NCBI GenBank assembly: GCA_947259105.1
Contig: CAMYKU010000021.1
Location: 1-52,668 of the forward strand
Reading direction: 5' to 3'
Length of the DNA stretch: 52,668 bases
From: an uncultured Alphaproteobacteria bacterium
GTDB lineage: Bacteria > Pseudomonadota > Alphaproteobacteria > UBA8366 > JADFVY01
The translations under genes were made by a program, and so were the position numbers. Each line of letters begins with the position of its first letter. Within the stretch, counting starts at the first letter, position 1. Below the pieces are notes generated by a model. The model ran no database searches. It was not told where the DNA came from and saw only the letters and a program-made list of their open reading frames with translations. Below are positions 36,562 to 44,378 of this stretch, one piece after another.

Positions 36562-38026
36562 GACGACAAGGCTGCCGTTCTCCGCGGCGCGGATCCCCGA
36601 CGACGTCTTCGCGGCAATGCGGCGCGAGAACCTGGCGCGCTGGCCGACCGGCGCCGAGGTGGACCTGGACGAGGCCGTGGACTTCCACAAATCGCTGCCG
36701 GCGCACAAGAACCTGTCGGCGGTCATGCGCAAGGCCGATGCCGAGGGGCGGTGCCTCACGCAACCGCGCGGTGGCTTCGGGACGCTGGAGCTGCAGCTGG
36801 AGCTGATGCGCGCGCTCGACCGCGACGGGCTGGCCGACATCGTGCCGACCACGACCGACTCCTATACCCGCAACGAGCAGTGGGAGCGGGCCGAGGCCGG
36901 GATCGCGGAGTCCGAGAAGGCCGGGCGGTCGATGCTGAACGGCTTCCCGCTCGTCTTCTACGGGCCGAGGACGGCGCGCCGGCTGATCGAGGCGGTCGAC
37001 AAGCCCGCCATCGTGCTGTCCGGCACCTCGATGCCGCGGCTGACCGGCGAGGTCGGGTTCGCCGCCGGCTTTAGCGGTTATCTCGGGTCCGGCCTCGCCT
37101 ACACGACCTCCTACACCAAGACCCTGTCGATCGAGGACGGCATCCGCAATTACCAGTATCTCGACCGGCTGACCGCGCTCTACCGGGAGCGCGGCGTCGA
37201 GCTGCACCGGCGCCAGCCGGGGTTCCTCACCGGCACCAACATCCCGCCCTGCATCGCCATCGTCACCGCCATCGTCGACGCGCTGCTGGCGGCCGGCCAG
37301 GGCGTGCGCAACTACGGGCTGGAACTGGCCCAGACGCTGCACCTGGTGCAGGACGCCGCCGCCATCCGCGCCTGCCGCGAACTGGTCCAGGAGTACCTGA
37401 CCAAGGCCGGCTACGCGGACGCGTTCACGCCGGTCACCTCGCTGCACTGGATGGGCGCCTGGCCGTACGACGACGCGCAGGCCGCCGCGCTGGTCGCCTA
37501 TGGCGGCACGCTGGCCGCGGTCGGCGGCGCGATCAGCGTCACCACCAAGAGCACGCACGAGGCGTACGGCATTCCGACGCCCGAGGCCAATGCCGAGGCC
37601 CTGCGCACCACCCGCATGGCGATCTACCTCGCCCGCCGCATCCGCATCGACGACATGCCGGAGTTCCGGCGCGAGAAGGAACTGATTGGCCGCGAGGTCC
37701 GCCCGATTGTCGACAGGGTCCTGGAGATGGGCGACGGCGACGTCGCCGTCGGCACGATCCGCGCCTGCGAGGCAGGCGTGCTCGACATCCCGTGGTCGCC
37801 GAACCGCCAGATGAAGAGCCGCGTCCTGCCGGCGCGCGACGCGGACGGCTACCTGCGCATCCTGCAGCCCGGCGACATGCCCTTCCCGAAGGACGTGCTG
37901 GAGTATCACGAGGAACGGCTGCGCGAACGCGCGGCGCGGGACGGCGTCGCTTTTGGCCGGGAGCTCGCGGTGAGCAGCGTCTACGAGATGTCCGAGACCC
38001 TCGAGAAGCTGATCCCGGCCGGGTAG
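36539..38026 (+). CDS. Glutamate-mutase E-like large subunit with altered substrate site
   Basis: A 495-residue TIM-barrel subunit of a B12-dependent carbon-skeleton mutase. Against Clostridium cochlearium GlmE as I remember it, it aligns without gaps (offset 11) from residue 77 to 341. R66, R100, Y177, Y181, K326 and E330 of that enzyme are kept as R77, R111, Y188, Y192, K337 and E341. But arginine-claw R149, H150 and the amino-group ligand E171 are L160, S161 and L182. The cobalamin and radical machinery thus looks intact while glutamate recognition does not. Database annotation as methylaspartate mutase is probable but may name the wrong substrate. The start has AGGAGG inside glmL. Confidence 0.88.
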   Translation: MSDAAPAETTRLPFSAARIPDDVFAAMRRENLARWPTGAEVDLDEAVDFHKSLPAHKNLSAVMRKADAEGRCLTQPRGGFGTLELQLELMRALDRDGLADIVPTTTDSYTRNEQWERAEAGIAESEKAGRSMLNGFPLVFYGPRTARRLIEAVDKPAIVLSGTSMPRLTGEVGFAAGFSGYLGSGLAYTTSYTKTLSIEDGIRNYQYLDRLTALYRERGVELHRRQPGFLTGTNIPPCIAIVTAIVDALLAAGQGVRNYGLELAQTLHLVQDAAAIRACRELVQEYLTKAGYADAFTPVTSLHWMGAWPYDDAQAAALVAYGGTLAAVGGAISVTTKSTHEAYGIPTPEANAEALRTTRMAIYLARRIRIDDMPEFRREKELIGREVRPIVDRVLEMGDGDVAVGTIRACEAGVLDIPWSPNRQMKSRVLPARDADGYLRILQPGDMPFPKDVLEYHEERLRERAARDGVAFGRELAVSSVYEMSETLEKLIPAG

Positions 38027-38202
38027 GCTCCCGGTCCGGGATCGTGCGCCGACGATCGCCCCGTCCCCGACATTCGGCGCGGCCCGCGCCGCGCCGGCCT
38101 GCTCAACCTGTTCCCACCTGCGCGCACATGGCTGTCCCGGCTTATCGCCTCTTTTCCAAACCCCCGCATATCCGCACCGCCTGCCCTGCATCGTTGCCGC
38201 CG

Positions 38203-38224
38203 GCGACCCCATACTTCGAGACGG
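38203..38224. repeat. Fragment of the palindromic intergenic repeat
   Basis: The 22 bases beginning GCGACCCCATACTTCGAGAC match one outer arm of the repeat at 45817 and 48001 with about two differences. No second arm follows within 100 bases, so this is a decayed half-element. Confidence 0.5.
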
Positions 38225-38286
38225 GCCTTCGGCAATGGTGTGCAGCCAGGCCTGGCATCCCCTCCGCCGCCAGTGACTCACCCCCA

Positions 38287-38316
38287 CCCCGCCCCTCCCC
38301 CGCAAGGGGGGCGGGG
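38287..38316. repeat. C-rich/G-rich hairpin in the intergenic gap
   Basis: CCCCGCCCC (38287-38295) pairs with GGGGCGGGG (38308-38316) in a nine-base perfect stem around a 12-base loop. No T-run follows, so it is not a canonical terminator. Similar C-then-G dyads are common between genes in GC-rich alphaproteobacteria. Confidence 0.5.
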
Positions 38317-38555
38317 GACAGCGGCCGCATCGCATGACCATATCCGGGCAAAGGTCTCCAGGATGAGGCATGCGTCGGACGGCGGCAGGGGGACGTCACG
38401 GCGCCGCTCCCGCCGGTACGACCCGGCCGCCCCTGCGCGGATTGGTCGCGCGCTCAGCCTCGCCATTTCGCCCGAGCTGGCGTAGGGTTATACATCCAGG
38501 CGGGCGCCGCTCGTTCGCCGCCCGGCCCCGCAACCGCCCCCAAGGGAGACTCGCC

Positions 38556-39803
38556 GTGAGACACACAGGCCGCAACTTTCTTTTCGTCCCGGGACCGACC
38601 AACATCCCGGACCGGGTGCAGCGCGCCATGCTGGTGGCGATGGAGGATCATCGCTCGTCGCGGTTCCCGGACCTCTCCACGAGCGTGCTGAGCGACCTGA
38701 AGCGCGTGTTCAAGACCACCGCGGGGCAGGTGTTCATCTTCCCGTCCTCCGGCACCGGCGCCTGGGAGGCGGCGCTGACCAACACCCTGTCGCCCGGCGA
38801 CAGGGTCCTCGCGTCGCGCTTCGGCCAGTTCAGCCATCTGTGGGTCGACATGGCGCAGCGTCTCGGGTTCGAGGTCGAGGTCCAGGAGGTCGAATGGGGA
38901 GAGGGAGTGCCGCTCGAGCGCACCGAGGAGGCGCTGCGCGCCGACCGCAACCATGAGATCAAGGCGATCCTCGCCTGCCACAACGAGACCGCGACCGGGG
39001 TGACGAGCGACATCGCCGGGCTGCGGCGGGCGATGGACGCCGCCGGCCACCCGGCGCTGTTGTGCGTCGATGCGGTAAGCTCGCTCGCCAGCATCGATTT
39101 CCGCATGGACGAATGGCGGGTCGACCTCGCCGTCAGCGGCTCGCAGAAGGGCCTGATGCTGCCGGCCGGGCTCGGCATCCTGGCGGTCAGCCCCAGGGCC
39201 CTCGAGGCGACGAAGGACGCCGGATCGCGGCGCTGCTATTTCGACCTCGCGGACATGATCAAAGCCAACGCGGACGGGTACTTCCCGTACACGCCGCCGC
39301 TGCCGATGCTGTACGGCCTGCGCGAGGCGCTCGACCTCATCTTCGAGGAGGGGCTGGAGGAAATCTTCGCGCGCCACCACTATTTTGCCGAAGGCGTGCG
39401 GGCGGCGGTCACCGAGGGCTGGGGGCTGTCGCTCTGCGCGAGCGCGCCGAAATGGTACTCCGATACCGTGAGCGCGGTGATGGTGCCGGAGGGGATCAAC
39501 GGGGCGCACGTCATCGACGTGGCGTTCCGGCGCTACAACCTCGCGCTCGGCGCCGGCCTCGCCAGGGTCGCGGGCAAGCTGTTCCGCATCGGTCACCTGG
39601 GCGACCTCAACGAACTCATGCTGATGGGCGCGATCGCCGGCGCGGAGATGGCGATGCTCGACGTCGGCGTCGAGGTGCAGCCGGGCAGCGGCGTTGCCGC
39701 AGCCTCCAACTACTGGCGCAGCAACGATCCGGTGCCGAAGCGCAGGGTCTCCAAGGAAGAGCAGTTCTACGAGGCCCACTCGACGGGCTCGGTCCAGGGC
39801 TGA
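38556..39803 (+). CDS. Serine-glyoxylate-type aminotransferase (SgaA-like)
   Basis: A 415-residue fold-type I PLP aminotransferase that closely resembles serine-glyoxylate aminotransferase of serine-cycle methylotrophs: FVPGPTNIPDRVQRAM at the start, IFPSSGTGAWEAALTNTL, ILACHNETATGVTSD, the PLP lysine in AVSGSQKGLMLPAGLG, and RIGHLGDLNELMLMGAI. The usual reaction gives glycine and hydroxypyruvate from glyoxylate and serine. The start is GTG 38556 after AAGGGAGA. Longer upstream frames have no support. The hydroxyacid dehydrogenase follows after 18 bases, a pairing typical of sgaA-hprA. The true amino acceptor here is unproven. Confidence 0.88.
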   Translation: MRHTGRNFLFVPGPTNIPDRVQRAMLVAMEDHRSSRFPDLSTSVLSDLKRVFKTTAGQVFIFPSSGTGAWEAALTNTLSPGDRVLASRFGQFSHLWVDMAQRLGFEVEVQEVEWGEGVPLERTEEALRADRNHEIKAILACHNETATGVTSDIAGLRRAMDAAGHPALLCVDAVSSLASIDFRMDEWRVDLAVSGSQKGLMLPAGLGILAVSPRALEATKDAGSRRCYFDLADMIKANADGYFPYTPPLPMLYGLREALDLIFEEGLEEIFARHHYFAEGVRAAVTEGWGLSLCASAPKWYSDTVSAVMVPEGINGAHVIDVAFRRYNLALGAGLARVAGKLFRIGHLGDLNELMLMGAIAGAEMAMLDVGVEVQPGSGVAAASNYWRSNDPVPKRRVSKEEQFYEAHSTGSVQG

Positions 39804-39821
39804 CCGGCAGGGGAGCAGACA

Positions 39822-40793
39822 ATGGACAAACCCCTTGTGATCGTGACGCGGCGCTGGCCGGAGGAGGTCGAGGCGCGGCTTGCCGGGCAGTTCGACGTGC
39901 GGCTGAACCCCGAGGACCGGCCGCTCGGCCGGGACGGGCTCAAGCAGGCCTTCGCCGACGCCGACGCGGTGTTTTCGACGGTGACCGACGCGATCGACGC
40001 CGAGGTGCTCGCGGCCGAACCGCTGCGCGCGCGCCTGATCGGCAATTTCGGAGTCGGCTTCAACAACATCGACCTCGACGCCGCCAGGGCGCGCGGGCTG
40101 GCGGTCACCAACACGCCCGAGGTGCTGACCGATGCGACCGCGGACCTCGCGATGGCGCTGCTGCTGTGCGTGGCGCGCCGCGTCGGCGAGGGCGAGCGCC
40201 ACCTGCGCGGCGGCGCCTGGACCGGCTGGCGCCCGACCCACATGATGGGCACCCAGGTGACCGGCAAGACCCTGGGCCTGATCGGCTTCGGGCGCATCGG
40301 CCAGGCCATGGCGCGGCGCGCCCATCGCGGCTTCGATATGCGGGTGCTGTTCTTCGACCCCTTCCCGCCGGCCGACGCGGTGCTGCGGGAGCTCGGCGCA
40401 GAGCGGCGCGAGACCGTCGAGGCCGTGCTCGCGGAGTCCGACTTCGTCTCGCTGCACTGCCCGGCAACTCCGGAGAACCGCCATCTCATCAACGCCGCGC
40501 GCCTTGGCCAAATGAAGCCCGGCGCGTTCCTCATCAACACCGCGCGCGGCGACGTCGTCGAGGAGGCCGCCCTGAACGAGGCCCTGGGCGACGGGGTGAT
40601 CGCCGGCGCCGGGCTCGACGTCTTCGAGCGCGAGCCCGAGGTGCTGCCCGCCCTGCTCGCAAGGGAGAACGTGGTGCTGCTGCCGCATCTCGGCAGCGCC
40701 ACGCGCGAGACCCGGGTCGCGATGGGCCTCAAGGTGCTGGAAAACGCGATCGCCTTCTTCGGCGGCGCCGAGCCGCCCAATCGCGTCGCCTAG
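39822..40793 (+). CDS. D-2-hydroxyacid dehydrogenase (hydroxypyruvate/glyoxylate reductase-like)
   Basis: A 323-residue NAD(P)-dependent dehydrogenase. The Rossmann signature is GLIGFGRIGQAMARRA (about residues 150-165), and the catalytic triad segments are INTARGDVVEE (Arg), AGLDVFEREP (Glu) and LLPHLGSAT (His). This fits hydroxypyruvate/glyoxylate reductase, which would reduce the hydroxypyruvate made by the preceding aminotransferase to D-glycerate. It starts at ATG 39822 with GCAGGGGAGCA upstream. Substrate preference between glyoxylate and hydroxypyruvate cannot be read from sequence. A degenerate palindromic repeat follows in the next gap. Confidence 0.88.
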   Translation: MDKPLVIVTRRWPEEVEARLAGQFDVRLNPEDRPLGRDGLKQAFADADAVFSTVTDAIDAEVLAAEPLRARLIGNFGVGFNNIDLDAARARGLAVTNTPEVLTDATADLAMALLLCVARRVGEGERHLRGGAWTGWRPTHMMGTQVTGKTLGLIGFGRIGQAMARRAHRGFDMRVLFFDPFPPADAVLRELGAERRETVEAVLAESDFVSLHCPATPENRHLINAARLGQMKPGAFLINTARGDVVEEAALNEALGDGVIAGAGLDVFEREPEVLPALLARENVVLLPHLGSATRETRVAMGLKVLENAIAFFGGAEPPNRVA

Positions 40794-41190
40794 CGCTTTT
40801 AAATTTGGTCCGGATTCGCGCTTGCGCCGGCGGCGCGGCCTCAACCTTCGAGACGGCGCTCCGCGCCTCCTCAGGGTGGAGCCCTGACAAGGGCGTCTCG
40901 AAGTATGAGATCGCTCGGCGCCGGCGCCGGACGGTGTTGGAAAAACCTGGGCAGCGCGGGACGGCGTTCCCTGCGAGAATGCTCTTGCAGCGAGCCGCGC
41001 CGGAATAACGTCCGAGGCCCTCGATACGCACATCTCTCGCCCGTCCGGTTTTTGCGAGCGCGGGGATTTATGCGATAAAGACGCGATTCATTGTGGCCAT
41101 TGGCGGACCGGTCTTGCTAACGTGCTGCCATCGTTACGTTGCCAAGCAATATAAACATCATGGCTGAACAAGCCATCGGGAGGAACCAGA
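40794..41190. other. Intergenic region with degenerate repeat and tctC promoter area
   Basis: A 397-base gap. The palindromic repeat copy at 40835-40914 takes the first part. Bases 41030-41170 are less GC-rich and include a TATAAA-like stretch at 41150-41155 and a run of inverted TAACG / CGTTA triplets (41118-41137). A GGGAGG ribosome site (41178-41183) precedes the tctC ATG. No promoter could be chosen with confidence. Confidence 0.5.
40835..40914. repeat. Degenerate copy of the palindromic intergenic repeat
   Basis: Bases 40893-40914 repeat the right arm of the 109-base element with one difference, and the left arm (from 40835) is recognisable with several changes. The copy is about 29 bases shorter than the two full copies and lacks the perfect inner dyad. 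Confidence 0.7.
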
Positions 41191-42213
41191 ATGAAAACAG
41201 GTATGAAATGGGGGGCGCCGGTCCTCGGGCTGGTCGCCGCCGTGGCGCTGGCGCTGCCGGCGCAGGCCGACAAGCACAACACGTTGCCGGATACCATGGC
41301 CAAGCCGGGCGGCTTCCCGGAGCGCCCGCTGACCATGATCGTGCCCTACGGCCCGGGCGGCGGCTCCGGCCAGGTCGCGCGCGGCATGATCGAGGGCGTC
41401 AAGGACGCCACCGGCATCGACATCACGCCGGACTACAAGCCGGGCGGCTCCGGCATGGTGGGGCTGAAGACCTACATGGCGGCGCCGGCGGACGGCTATA
41501 CGGTGCTCGAGCATATCGACGATGCGACCAGCGGCTTCGCCATCGGCAAGAGCAAGATCCATCCGGGCAACGACCTGATTCCGCTGGTGATCTCGCAGAT
41601 CACCTTCAGCCAGGTCTATATCCGCGCCGACGAGACCCGCTTCAACGACTGGGGATCCTATATCGCGTTCGTCAAGGGCCAGGACGGCAAGTCGACGATC
41701 GCCAACGTCGCCGGCGAAGGCTCGATGGAGCGCATCAACATGAACCGCATCGCCAACCATTACGGCGTGAAGGTCCAGCAGATCAGCTTCGACAAGGGCG
41801 GCCCGCGCTACGCCGCGCTTAAGGGCGGCCAGGTCGACGCGCTGTTCGAGCAGCCGGGAGACGTGCGCGGCTTCCTTGAGAGCGGCGACTTCAAACCGAT
41901 CCTCACGCTGCTGAAGGAGCGCCCCGGCGCCTTTCCGGACACCCCGTCGATGACCGAAGTCGGGCTGAATTTCACCCCGCTGATGCGGTTCCGCGGCTTC
42001 TACGTCCACAAGGACACGCCGCCCGACCGCGTGAAGTACCTGCAATGGGCCTTCCAGAAGGGCTTCTTCACCGACAGCTACCAGGCCTTCAACAAGAAGA
42101 AATTCATGGACCTGATCCCCAGCTTCCGCGACACCGAGGGCGCGCGGGTGCTGATCAACGAGACCATGGAGATCTACCGGCAGACCTACAAGGAGATGGG
42201 GCTGATCAAGTAG
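41191..42213 (+). CDS. tctC: Tripartite tricarboxylate transporter substrate-binding protein
   Basis: A 340-residue periplasmic binding protein of the TctC/Bug family. A signal peptide (about residues 1-26, MKTGMKWGAPVLGLVAAVAL...PAQA) is followed by two lobes. FPERPLTMIVPYGPGGGSGQVARG near residue 47 is the family's dicarboxylate-binding entry segment, and GQVDALFEQPGDVRG and MTEVGLNFTPLMRFRGF are conserved. It binds the carboxylate or sulfonate substrate that TctA-TctB import. It opens the six-gene cassette running to 47990. The GGGAGG ribosome site is good. The ligand is unknown. A hairpin follows before tctB. Confidence 0.9.
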   Translation: MKTGMKWGAPVLGLVAAVALALPAQADKHNTLPDTMAKPGGFPERPLTMIVPYGPGGGSGQVARGMIEGVKDATGIDITPDYKPGGSGMVGLKTYMAAPADGYTVLEHIDDATSGFAIGKSKIHPGNDLIPLVISQITFSQVYIRADETRFNDWGSYIAFVKGQDGKSTIANVAGEGSMERINMNRIANHYGVKVQQISFDKGGPRYAALKGGQVDALFEQPGDVRGFLESGDFKPILTLLKERPGAFPDTPSMTEVGLNFTPLMRFRGFYVHKDTPPDRVKYLQWAFQKGFFTDSYQAFNKKKFMDLIPSFRDTEGARVLINETMEIYRQTYKEMGLIK

Positions 42214-42236
42214 CCCCGCGCAACTCGCAACGAGTC

Positions 42237-42260
42237 TCCGGCGCGGCGCCCCGCGCCGGA
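42237..42260 (+). terminator. Intercistronic hairpin between tctC and tctB
   Basis: TCCGGCGCGG (42237-42246) and CCGCGCCGGA (42251-42260) form a perfect ten-base stem around a four-base loop, with GCCCGTTTCC after it and no T-run. Such a structure could partly terminate or stabilise the 3-prime end of tctC mRNA so that the binding protein is made in excess over the membrane subunits. Confidence 0.55.
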
Positions 42261-42286
42261 GCCCGTTTCCTGCAAGGGGGATTGCG

Positions 42287-42829
42287 GTGCCCAAGCTGAC
42301 CGGGGGACAGTGGTTCGAAGTCGTCGTCTGGCTTGCCCTGGCCGGGGTGGCCTACGGATACAGCTTCCAGTTCGACCGCGAGATCGAGTTCTACAAATTC
42401 GGTGCGTCCGGCTGGCCGCGGCTGATAATCCTGTTCATCGCGCTGGGGGCGGCGGGGCAGTTCGTCCAGGACTTGGTCCAGGCGAAGGCCAAGCCGCTGT
42501 ACGATCCCGGTTATTTCGCCCAGTTCGCCGAGCACGGTCCGCGGTTCTTCATCCGCATGGGCCTGACGATGGCCCTGCCGATGGTCTATGCCGGCCTGAT
42601 GCAGGGCATGGGCTACTATTTCCTGACCCCCTTCTTCCTGACCGCGTATCTGTATCTGACCGGCGAACACCGCGTCTCGCGGCTGATCATCGTGCCGCTG
42701 GTGATCTACGCGGTAATCACGCTCATTTTCACCCGGTTCGCCTATGTCGGGCTGCCGACCGGTTACTGGAAGGGCTTCTACGAATTCGGCAACTGGTTCG
42801 TTGTCCTGCTGCGCTACGGGTCGGGATAG
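42287..42829 (+). CDS. tctB: Tripartite tricarboxylate transporter small membrane subunit
   Basis: A 180-residue four-helix membrane protein of the TctB family. Helices lie near residues 10-28, 38-58, 78-108 and 118-145. It starts at GTG 42287 after AAGGGGG. These small subunits have weak sequence conservation; the call rests on size, topology and position exactly between tctC and tctA. The tctA ATG follows 6 bases after its stop. With TctA it forms the sodium- or proton-coupled import channel for the ligand captured by TctC. Confidence 0.8.
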   Translation: MPKLTGGQWFEVVVWLALAGVAYGYSFQFDREIEFYKFGASGWPRLIILFIALGAAGQFVQDLVQAKAKPLYDPGYFAQFAEHGPRFFIRMGLTMALPMVYAGLMQGMGYYFLTPFFLTAYLYLTGEHRVSRLIIVPLVIYAVITLIFTRFAYVGLPTGYWKGFYEFGNWFVVLLRYGSG

Positions 42830-42835
42830 GCCGTC

Positions 42836-44329
42836 ATGGAACTGTTCCTCGAGGGCGCCGCCACACTGTTCAGCAGCCCGCTGAGCATCTTCATATTTTT
42901 CTGCGGGCTGGTCGGCGGGCTGCTGTTCGGCGCCATTCCCGGCGTCAGCATGCTGACCCTGGCGGCGATCTTCCTGCCGTTCTCGGGCTATTTGTCGGCG
43001 CCGGACGCCATCATGTTCTATTCGGTGCTGTACTGTTCGGGCACCTATGGCGGCGCGGTGACGGCGATCCTGTTCAACATCCCGGGGGCGCCCGAAAACG
43101 CACCGACGGCGTTCGACGGCTATCCGATGACGCAGAAGGGGCTGGGCGGCAAGGCGATCGGCGCCGCGGTGCTGTGCTCGGCCTTCGGCGGCACCTGCTC
43201 GGTGATCTTCATGATGCTGGCGACGCCGCTGCTGGCCGACGTCGCGGTCACCCATTTCGGCCCGCCGGAGATCTTCTCGCTGGTTTTCTTCGGCATCGCG
43301 GTGGCCTCCTCGGTCGGCGCCAAGACGCTGTGGAAGGGCTGGCTCTCGGTGCTGCTGGGGCTGCTGCTGGCGACCGTCGGCCTCGACCCCGTCGCCGGCG
43401 AGGAGCGCTACACCTTCGATCTCTACTACCTGCTGGCCGGCCTGCATTTCGTGCCGGTGATCCTCGGATTCTTCGCCGTCGCCGAGGTCCTGGTGCAGGC
43501 CGAGCGCCGCGCCGCCGGCAGTTACGACATGCCGAAATTCGCCACCTCCTTCCCGACGCTGGCCGAGTTCATCAAGCTCAAATGGGCGGTGGCGCGCTCG
43601 GTCGTGCTCGGCTTCTTCTCGGGCATCCTGCCGGGCATCGGCGCGACGCTGGCCGCGTTCCTGAGCTACAACGAGGCGGTGCGCTGGTCGAAGACGCCCG
43701 AGAAATTCGGCAAGGGCGAGCTCGAGGGCGTCGTCGCCTCGGAGACCGCCAACAACGCCGCGACCGGCGCCGCGATGATCCCGCTGCTGGCGCTGGGCCT
43801 GCCCGGCGGCGCGTTGACCGCGATGATGGTCGGTGTCTTCCAGATGCACGACATCGAGCCCGGCCCGCTGGTCTTCATCAACTCCAGCGACCTCGTCTGG
43901 GTCGTCTTCGCGGCCATGTTCTTCGCCAACATCGCGATCCTGGTGCTGGGGTTCGTCGAGACCAAGGGGGTGCTGCACCTGCTGCGCATCCCGTTCCAGT
44001 ACCTGGCGCCGGGGATCCTGCTGATGGCGACGATCGGCGCCTACGCGACGCGCAGCCAGGTGGTCGACATCGCAGTGATGTTCGCCGCCGGCATCCTCGC
44101 CTACTTCATGCGCCGCACCGGCTATTCGGTACCGGGCATCGTGCTGGGGCTGATCCTCGGCAAGATCGGCGAGCAGACCTTCGCCCAGGGCATGCAGATG
44201 GTCAGTTACGATTTCACGGCATTCGTCAGCCGGCCGATTGTGGCGATCCTGCTGATCGCGGGCGTCTCGACCATTCTGACCAGCGTGTACCGGGCGCTCA
44301 GGGGCCGCCGCAGGGACATCGATATTTAG
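42836..44329 (+). CDS. tctA: Tripartite tricarboxylate transporter large membrane subunit
   Basis: A 497-residue, about twelve-helix membrane protein of the TctA family. Signature segments are LVGGLLFGAIPGVSMLTLAA near residue 22, VTAILFNIPGAPENAPTAFDGYPM near residue 80, and the repeated second-half motif GFFSGILPGIGATLAAFLSY near residue 258. The gene sits between tctB and the aldehyde dehydrogenase gene, all on the same strand. It is the main importer of the cassette; the substrate must be an acid, since that is what this transporter class moves (tricarboxylates, dicarboxylates and also sulfonates). Confidence 0.93.
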   Translation: MELFLEGAATLFSSPLSIFIFFCGLVGGLLFGAIPGVSMLTLAAIFLPFSGYLSAPDAIMFYSVLYCSGTYGGAVTAILFNIPGAPENAPTAFDGYPMTQKGLGGKAIGAAVLCSAFGGTCSVIFMMLATPLLADVAVTHFGPPEIFSLVFFGIAVASSVGAKTLWKGWLSVLLGLLLATVGLDPVAGEERYTFDLYYLLAGLHFVPVILGFFAVAEVLVQAERRAAGSYDMPKFATSFPTLAEFIKLKWAVARSVVLGFFSGILPGIGATLAAFLSYNEAVRWSKTPEKFGKGELEGVVASETANNAATGAAMIPLLALGLPGGALTAMMVGVFQMHDIEPGPLVFINSSDLVWVVFAAMFFANIAILVLGFVETKGVLHLLRIPFQYLAPGILLMATIGAYATRSQVVDIAVMFAAGILAYFMRRTGYSVPGIVLGLILGKIGEQTFAQGMQMVSYDFTAFVSRPIVAILLIAGVSTILTSVYRALRGRRRDIDI

Positions 44330-44378
44330 GCGCGGCCGGCCCGGCCGGCCCGCCGCACCTGATTTGAGGAGTTGAGCC

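Larger units (their letters stand above)
38027..38555. other. Intergenic region after the mutase operon
   Basis: A 529-base gap with no supported gene, of GC-rich, low-complexity character. It contains a hairpin (CGGCGCG at 38075-38081 with CGCGCCG at 38085-38091), a fragment of the palindromic repeat at 38203 and a C-rich/G-rich dyad at 38287. It ends in a good ribosome site AAGGGAGA before the GTG of the aminotransferase. A promoter for the following genes is likely here, but none could be chosen by eye. Confidence 0.5.

Noticed and set aside
38287-38316. Rho-independent terminator
   Set aside because: A strong C/G stem but no T-run, and genes on the two sides share the strand; kept as a repeat-type hairpin.
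38454-41033. An 859-residue open frame on the minus strand opposite the aminotransferase and dehydrogenase genes
   Set aside because: Shadow of two well-supported plus-strand genes; composition is Arg/Gly/His-rich and no motif is seen.
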